From positions 14,275,001 through 14,339,000 of the forward strand of contig OY756972.1 in the NCBI GenBank assembly GCA_963580455.1: DNA of 64,000 nucleotides, in the 5' to 3' direction. The notes under the pieces are model-generated. The model did not search any database. It was not told the origin of the DNA and saw only the letters and a list, made by a program, of their open reading frames with translations. Position numbers and translations under genes: made by a program. The stretch comes from Euonymus europaeus. Taxonomy: Eukaryota; Streptophyta; Magnoliopsida; Celastrales; Celastraceae. Below are positions 63,198-64,000 of the stretch, piece after piece (the stretch's first letter is position 1; each line of letters begins with the position of its first letter).

Positions 63198-64000
63198 ATG
63201 GTCCGAAGTTGCTCAACTCTCTCTATGGAGGAGCTTTTAACGGTTTTATCCATTTGTCACAGAAAGTTAGTGTTTTGGCATCGAAATAATCAATGAAGCT
63301 TATACTCATAAAATTCGACATATAAGAACAATAAAAAGTGTACACCGAGCAACTTTGATGGTCCGAAGTTGCTGAACTCTCTCTATGTAGGAGCTTTTAA
63401 CGGTTTTTTCCATTTGTCATAGAAAGTTGCTGTTTTGGCATCCAAATAATCTAGGAAACTTATACTCGTAGAATTTGACTTATAAGAACAATAAAAATTG
63501 TACACCGAGCAACTTTGATGTTCCGAAGCTGCTCAACTCTCTCTATGGAAGAGCTTTTAACGGTTTGGTCCATTTGTCATAGAAAGTTGGTGTTTCGGAA
63601 TCGAAATAATCTAGGAAGCTTATACTCATGAAATTCGACATATAAGAACAATGAAAAGTCTATCCCGAGAAACTTTGATAGTCTGAAGTTGTTCAACCCT
63701 CCCTATGGAGGAGCTTTTAACGGTTTCGTCCATTTCTAATAGAAAGTTGGTGTTTTGGCATCAAAATAATCCATGAAGCTTATACTCATAAAATTTCACT
63801 TATAATAAGAATAAAAATTGTACACCGAGCAACTTCGATGGTCCGAAGTTGCTCAACACTCTCGATGGAGGAGCATTTAACGATTTTTTCCATTTGTCAT
63901 AGAAAGTTGGTGTTTTGGAATCAAAATAATCTAGGAAGCTTATACTCATAAAATTTGACGTAGAAGAACAATAAAAAGTCTATCTCGAGCAACTTCGATA
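63198..64000 (+). repeat. 3,357-bp HOR unit, copy 2 (cut by window end)
   Basis: All markers of 59841-60643 recur in order 3,357 bp later, with only isolated changes (ACAATGAAAAG near 63649). The copy is still matching at the last base, so the HOR continues beyond the window. Confidence 0.9.

Larger units (their letters stand above)
1..64000 (+). repeat. 160-bp tandem satellite array (whole window)
   Basis: The same 160-bp unit recurs without a break, always in the same orientation, about 400 times. Recurring landmarks in each unit are ACAATAAAAA, the inverted repeat GAGCAACTT/AAGTTGCTC, TCAACTCTCTCTATG, GGAGCTTTTAACGG, CATTTGTCATAGAAAGTT, GTGTTTTGG, AATAATCTA and GAAGCTTATACTC. The first units begin at 2, 161, 321 and 481, and three units fill exactly 480 bp. 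Nucleosome-sized monomers, AT richness and higher-order structure are typical of plant centromeric or pericentromeric satellites; the centromeric role is inferred, since nothing in the DNA proves it. No gene, transposon, tRNA or rRNA interrupts the array. It could instead be subtelomeric or heterochromatic-knob satellite. Confidence 0.97.

Noticed and set aside
1..64000. CRISPR array
   Set aside because: The repeats are 160 bp with no unique spacers and no adjacent cas genes. The short inverted repeat inside each unit resembles a CRISPR repeat stem only superficially.
1..64000. Transposon insertion, LTRs or target-site duplications
   Set aside because: Every stretch can be assigned to a satellite monomer in the same orientation. 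Repeated blocks of 1.4-7.2 kb are tandem monomer sets and carry no reverse transcriptase, integrase, primer-binding site or polypurine tract.

Overview
The whole 64-kb window is one uninterrupted satellite DNA array. A monomer of almost exactly 160 bp is repeated head-to-tail about 400 times, always in the same orientation, from the first base to the last. I see no gene, RNA gene, transposon, inverted segment or non-satellite sequence. The monomer is AT-rich (58 G+C of 160 in my hand consensus, about 36%), usually carries a HindIII site (AAGCTT), has A-tracts in its first third, and contains a conserved inverted repeat (GAGCAACTT, 10-nt loop, AAGTTGCTC).

The window suggests a nuclear eukaryotic chromosome, most likely a plant (peri)centromere: the monomer is nucleosome-sized, the array is homogeneous and long, and nested higher-order repeats (HORs) are present. 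Two short blocks look collinear with the Arabidopsis CEN180 centromeric satellite as I remember it, which would point to Brassicaceae. That is a recollection-based inference and needs an alignment.

Layout. (1) 1-23.3 kb: mosaic of very similar multi-monomer blocks. A 10-monomer block (A, 2081-3680) is followed by three tandem copies of a 9-monomer 1,440-bp block (B, 3681-8000), then A again (8001-9600), an 87-bp deletion junction near 9704, a fourth B (9834-11273), a tandem 2,240-bp 14-mer duplication (12074-16553), a third A (16554-17993) and a partial B. The segment from 20.4 to 22.3 kb resembles the start of the window. (2) 23.3-37.2 kb: more heterogeneous, with a local 480-bp trimer HOR (25.6-27.06 kb), an 800-bp-offset duplication, a 4.8-kb-offset duplication and a 960-bp hexamer HOR (33.6-36.5 kb). 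(3) 37.2-54.1 kb: a different set of monomer variants and a nearly perfect tandem duplication of 7,166 bp (39801-46966 and 46967-54132). (4) 54.1-64 kb: related variants, with a 3,357-bp unit whose second copy runs off the window end.

No genes work together here. The information lies in the array architecture. Repeat offsets are nearly all multiples of 160 bp, apart from shared small indels, as expected for in-register unequal exchange or gene conversion; the few out-of-register junctions sit at 4-7 bp microhomologies. All open reading frames are satellite artefacts: 160 is not divisible by 3, so a frame cannot continue across monomers. Coordinates of HOR edges were read by eye and may be off by tens of bases because neighbouring monomers are alike.
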